Shown piece after piece: positions 61,673 through 64,000 of a stretch of DNA of 64,000 bases. The notes under the pieces were generated by a model, which was not told the DNA's origin, made no database searches, and was given only the letters and a program-made list of their open reading frames with translations. Both the position numbers and the translations under genes were made by a program. This DNA is from Aliivibrio finisterrensis_A (GTDB taxonomy: Bacteria; Pseudomonadota; Gammaproteobacteria; Enterobacterales; Vibrionaceae). Numbering within the stretch: position 1 is the stretch's first letter; the number at the start of each line of letters is the position of its first letter. The stretch is from NCBI RefSeq assembly GCF_004167675.1, contig NZ_SEZQ01000011.1; one strand, given 5' to 3'.

Positions 61673-62624
61673 TAATCTGTTCCATATTAGTAATGAGAGT
61701 TTGTATATGTGAAATAGGGATAATCGCGCCTTTATGTTGAATAACTTTAGAAGCTAGTTGGTTTCCCCAAGCACAACAATTTGCTATAGACTCTCCCTGA
61801 CTATAGGCAGCTATAAATGCCGCATTAAATGAATCACCAGCAGCCGTCGTATCTACCAATTTATCAATTCGCTCCGCATTCATACTACCAGTATCACCAG
61901 TATTGATAGACCACATAGCGCCTTCTGCTCCAAGCTTTACTACAACTTGTTCCACCCCTAAAGTATGCAATCGGTCTGCTATGTCTTGTGCTGGTGTGTG
62001 TTCAGTTCCTAGAAGTAATTCTTCATCATCACCTGTTACTAAAGCAACATCGCTCAGTCGATATAAATTATCTAACCAAAACTTTGCATCTATTTGATCT
62101 TTCCATAGAGTGGGACGGTAATTTGAATCAGTAATAATCGTTGCGCCATGTTGTTTCAATGTGGCCAGTACATCTAAGATAATTTCACGATCATGAATGG
62201 GTAATATTGCGAGAGAGATGCCTGATAAATAAACAATATCAGCATCCATGATTTTAGCTATGTTCGGTACAAACATAAGGTGCTGGCACATATGTTTGGC
62301 TGCTGAATTATCACGCCAATAATGAAAGCTGCGCTCCCCTGCATCATCGATATTAATACTATATAAACCGGGAAGTCGCTCCTTATCTCGTAGAACTAAT
62401 GAACAATTTATCCCCTCTAACTCCCAAGCTTGAAGCATTGATGAGCTATATTCATCTAGACCTAATGCGGTTATGTAATGAGGGGAAATATGAGGAAGTA
62501 AACGAGATAAATATACTGCAGTGTTTAGTGTATCCCCGCCAAAACTTTGAGTTTGTGTAGAAAAAGCATTGCCACTTAACTCAATCATACATTCGCCAAT
62601 GATGGCTATTTTTGTTTTTTTCAT
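61662..62624 (-). CDS. kdgK: 2-keto-3-deoxygluconate kinase KdgK
   Basis: Phosphorylates KDG to KDPG. The PfkB-family kinase has 320 residues from the ATG at 62624 (ribosome site AGG); an upstream ATG at 62645 lies in the terminator region and is unlikely. IGECMIELSG and FGGDTLNTAVYLSRL near the N-terminus and VDTTAAGDSFNAAFIAAYSQG near residue 270 (catalytic Asp in GDSF) are typical of KdgK. It lies immediately behind an intrinsic terminator that separates it from the gatY-like gene. Confidence 0.92.
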   Translation of the reverse strand: MKKTKIAIIGECMIELSGNAFSTQTQSFGGDTLNTAVYLSRLLPHISPHYITALGLDEYSSSMLQAWELEGINCSLVLRDKERLPGLYSINIDDAGERSFHYWRDNSAAKHMCQHLMFVPNIAKIMDADIVYLSGISLAILPIHDREIILDVLATLKQHGATIITDSNYRPTLWKDQIDAKFWLDNLYRLSDVALVTGDDEELLLGTEHTPAQDIADRLHTLGVEQVVVKLGAEGAMWSINTGDTGSMNAERIDKLVDTTAAGDSFNAAFIAAYSQGESIANCCAWGNQLASKVIQHKGAIIPISHIQTLITNMEQINEK

Positions 62625-62634
62625 AAGACAACCT

Positions 62635-62682
62635 AAAAAAGCCACATTGATTCAATTAGAGGGTTTATTAAATCAATGTGGC
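62635..62682 (-). terminator. Intercistronic terminator between the class II aldolase gene and kdgK
   Basis: On the minus strand GCCACATTGATT (62682-62671) pairs perfectly over 12 bp with AATCAATGTGGC (62652-62641), followed by six Ts (62640-62635) and then directly by the kdgK ribosome site. It should reduce transcription of kdgK-eda relative to the aldolase gene. Confidence 0.85.
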
Positions 62683-62721
62683 AAAACCATGTAAGGTTCA
62701 AAGCAAAACTAAAATCCTAAA

Positions 62722-63576
62722 TTATAATTTTCCTTCGCTACCACAAACTCGAATTTTATCTTGCACGACTTTCTTCATCGCTTCTTTACCAGGGATAATG
62801 TAATGACGAGGATCGTTAGCTCCTGGGTTCTCAATAAAATACGCTTTCACAGCATCTGAAAATGCAATTTTTAATTCAGTCGCGACATTCACTTTTGTTA
62901 TGCCTAATTCGATACAACGGCGAACGTCTTCATCTGGTACATCTGATGCTCCGTGCAATACTAATGGGACATCTGTTTTTCGGCGAATAATGCCTAATCG
63001 ATCAAAATCTAAACATGGCTTTTCTTTATAAAGACCATGGGCAGTACCAATTGCAATCGCTAATGAATCAATTCCTGTCGCTTCGATAAATTCAACCGCA
63101 GCATCAGGATCAGTAAATAGTGCATCTTTAGCATCAACAATTAAATCATCTTCCTGTCCACCTAAACGGCCTAACTCTGCTTCTACCGAGCAATCCCAAC
63201 GATGACAAAATTGAACCACTTTACGAACTAACTCGATATTTTTATCAAAGCTTAAATGAGAACCATCAATCATTGCAGATTTAATGCCCGCTTCTACTTT
63301 TTGTTGAATATCAGAAAAAGATTCATGATGATCAAGGTGAAGAGCAATTGGCATGTGATAACGTTTTGCCGCTTCTTTACAAATACCAATTAAGTAATCA
63401 GTTCCTGCATAAGAAAAAGTACCCGGAGTACCAGCAAGAATGACAGGCGTTTGCATTTCAGCCGCTGTTTCTACAACAACTTGAGCTGTTTCTAAGTTAT
63501 GAATATTGAATGCAGGAACGGCATAACCACCCAACTGCGCTTTGTGGAGCATTTCACGGGATGATACAAGAAACAT
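62722..63576 (-). CDS. kbaY: Class II tagatose/fructose-bisphosphate aldolase (GatY/KbaY type)
   Basis: A 284-residue zinc aldolase, the length of KbaY/GatY. AVPAFNIHNLETAQVVVETA, LHLDHHES (zinc His pair, catalytic Asp), EAELGRLGGQEDD, AIGTAHGLY and VLHGASDVPDEDVRRC are the family motifs. It cleaves tagatose- or fructose-1,6-bisphosphate. Its presence at the head of a KDG kinase/KDPG aldolase unit is unusual, since KDPG does not need it; galactitol, N-acetylgalactosamine or tagatose metabolism may share the locus. GatY and KbaY cannot be told apart here. Confidence 0.85.
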   Translation of the reverse strand: MFLVSSREMLHKAQLGGYAVPAFNIHNLETAQVVVETAAEMQTPVILAGTPGTFSYAGTDYLIGICKEAAKRYHMPIALHLDHHESFSDIQQKVEAGIKSAMIDGSHLSFDKNIELVRKVVQFCHRWDCSVEAELGRLGGQEDDLIVDAKDALFTDPDAAVEFIEATGIDSLAIAIGTAHGLYKEKPCLDFDRLGIIRRKTDVPLVLHGASDVPDEDVRRCIELGITKVNVATELKIAFSDAVKAYFIENPGANDPRHYIIPGKEAMKKVVQDKIRVCGSEGKL

Positions 63577-63604
63577 AATAACCTCAAATTAAATTCTTCG
63601 TTTA

Positions 63605-63745
63605 CTTTCGCTATTATAGTATTCGAAAGAAAACATAAATAAGATGAGCAAGATCACAGAACAAACAATCAACGAAAGCAAATGAAAGTAAACAGGTAAG
63701 AAAAAATGCAAATAAACTGACAAAATTAACTTTCGAAATCTTTCA
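63605..63745. promoter_or_regulatory. Cluster of CTTTCR repeats upstream of the aldolase gene (DeoR-type operator candidates)
   Basis: Six copies of CTTTCG or CTTTCA occur in about 140 bp: 63605-63610 (+), 63624-63629 (-), 63673-63678 (-), 63683-63688 (-), 63730-63735 (+) and 63740-63745 (+). Two pairs are direct repeats 10 bp apart, one helical turn. TTTC-type tandem repeats are known for DeoR-family sugar regulators such as AgaR. The regulator gene is not in the window. Confidence 0.55.
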
Positions 63746-63772
63746 TTATTTATTTTTATTATCATTATGCAT

Positions 63773-64000
63773 ATCGAGTAGGGTGAGGCGTTACCGCCTC
63801 ATCCCTCTCACAGAACCGTGCGTACGGACCTCGTACACGGCTCCTGCTTACTTATATTCGTATGTGAACACTTTCCCAACCATTACCGTTTCAAGGTTAA
63901 ATAACCCTAATTCTGTAAACCATTGATTTGGCATTGCATAGCTCGCGAGTGGGCTCTTCGAGGAGTTCCAGACTCGCATATTGATATACTTAAAAGGCGG
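63773..64000 (-). mobile_element. 3' end of a group II intron, partial
   Basis: Read on the minus strand, domain V lies at 63843-63813: GAGCCGTG pairs with CACGGTTC, with an inner TACG/CGTA helix and a two-base CG bulge, including the catalytic AGC. Domain VI follows (63802-63783), with GAGGCG/CGCCTC closed by GTAA. The intron ends near CCTACTCGAT at 63773. The reverse-transcriptase reading frame ends just upstream of domain V. The rest of the intron is beyond the right edge. Confidence 0.85.
63848..64000 (-). CDS. Group II intron reverse transcriptase/maturase, C-terminal fragment (window edge)
   Basis: Fifty codons are visible, reading MRVWNSSKSPLASYAMPNQW and FTELGLFNLETVMVG before the stop TAA at 63850-63848. 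The RSPLAxYAMPNxWF type of ending is common in group II intron-encoded proteins of marine gammaproteobacteria. It lies a few bases before domain V, the normal location. The N-terminal bulk is outside the window, so whether it is intact is unknown. Confidence 0.7.
   Translation of the reverse strand, partial: PPFKYINMRVWNSSKSPLASYAMPNQWFTELGLFNLETVMVGKVFTYEYK

Noticed and set aside
1..64000. CRISPR arrays, tRNA or rRNA genes, prophage modules
   Set aside because: No regularly spaced repeats, cloverleaf candidates, rRNA stretches or phage structural genes were noticed on reading.

Overview
The window looks like part of a chromosome of a marine Vibrionaceae bacterium, most probably Aliivibrio. 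It is AT-rich. It carries gammaproteobacterial genes (yjjI-yjjW, an eptA next to a two-component system, a MneA-type manganese exporter under a yybP-ykoY riboswitch, btuFCD under a cobalamin riboswitch, DUF5993-DsbB) plus an IS66 element and a group II intron end. No rRNA, tRNA or CRISPR array was seen. Names rest on reading motifs by eye; no database search was run.

Left region (1-11.8 kb): a hexuronate locus. uxaC (cut by the window edge) and uxuB run leftward. uxuA, a GPH-type sugar symporter, an OprD-like porin and two successive pairs of Gfo/Idh/MocA oxidoreductase plus xylose-isomerase-like TIM barrel run rightward, ending at a terminator. The gap between the arms holds three TTGGN4CCAA-type palindromes, candidate UxuR/ExuR-class operators. 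There is a porin and a symporter as in uid (glucuronide) loci but no beta-glucuronidase. I suggest the oxidoreductase/TIM-barrel pairs release the sugar by oxidation and elimination. At the far right (60.4-63.6 kb) KDG kinase, KDPG aldolase, a DJ-1-like protein and a GatY/KbaY aldolase would complete the lower hexuronate route.

Middle (11.8-44.5 kb): a PmrAB-like two-component system with eptA; a FadL porin and a DUF1254 protein; a sulfatase-maturase-like radical SAM enzyme with no sulfatase nearby; exporters; a glycerophosphodiesterase with its transporter; DoxX-pirin with a divergent LysR gene; a periplasmic binding protein overlapping a diguanylate cyclase; the glycyl radical pair yjjI-yjjW; the Mn exporter with its riboswitch and a possible upstream ORF; serine dehydratase; and a purine nucleoside cluster (CNT transporter, deoD, guanine deaminase, Crp/Fnr regulator).

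Right-centre (44.5-56 kb), the most notable part: vitamin B12 uptake (btuFCD, B12 riboswitch) diverges from a PduO-like cobalamin adenosyltransferase homologue. A few kilobases on is a putative respiratory reductive dehalogenase operon: TPR protein, RdhA (Tat signal, two 4Fe-4S motifs), RdhB membrane anchor, RdhC-like FMN/Fe-S membrane protein, a small membrane protein and an AraC regulator. A near-consensus FNR box precedes it. Beyond it are a degraded chemotaxis receptor gene cut by IS66, DUF5993-DsbB, the lower hexuronate genes and the 3' end of a group II intron.
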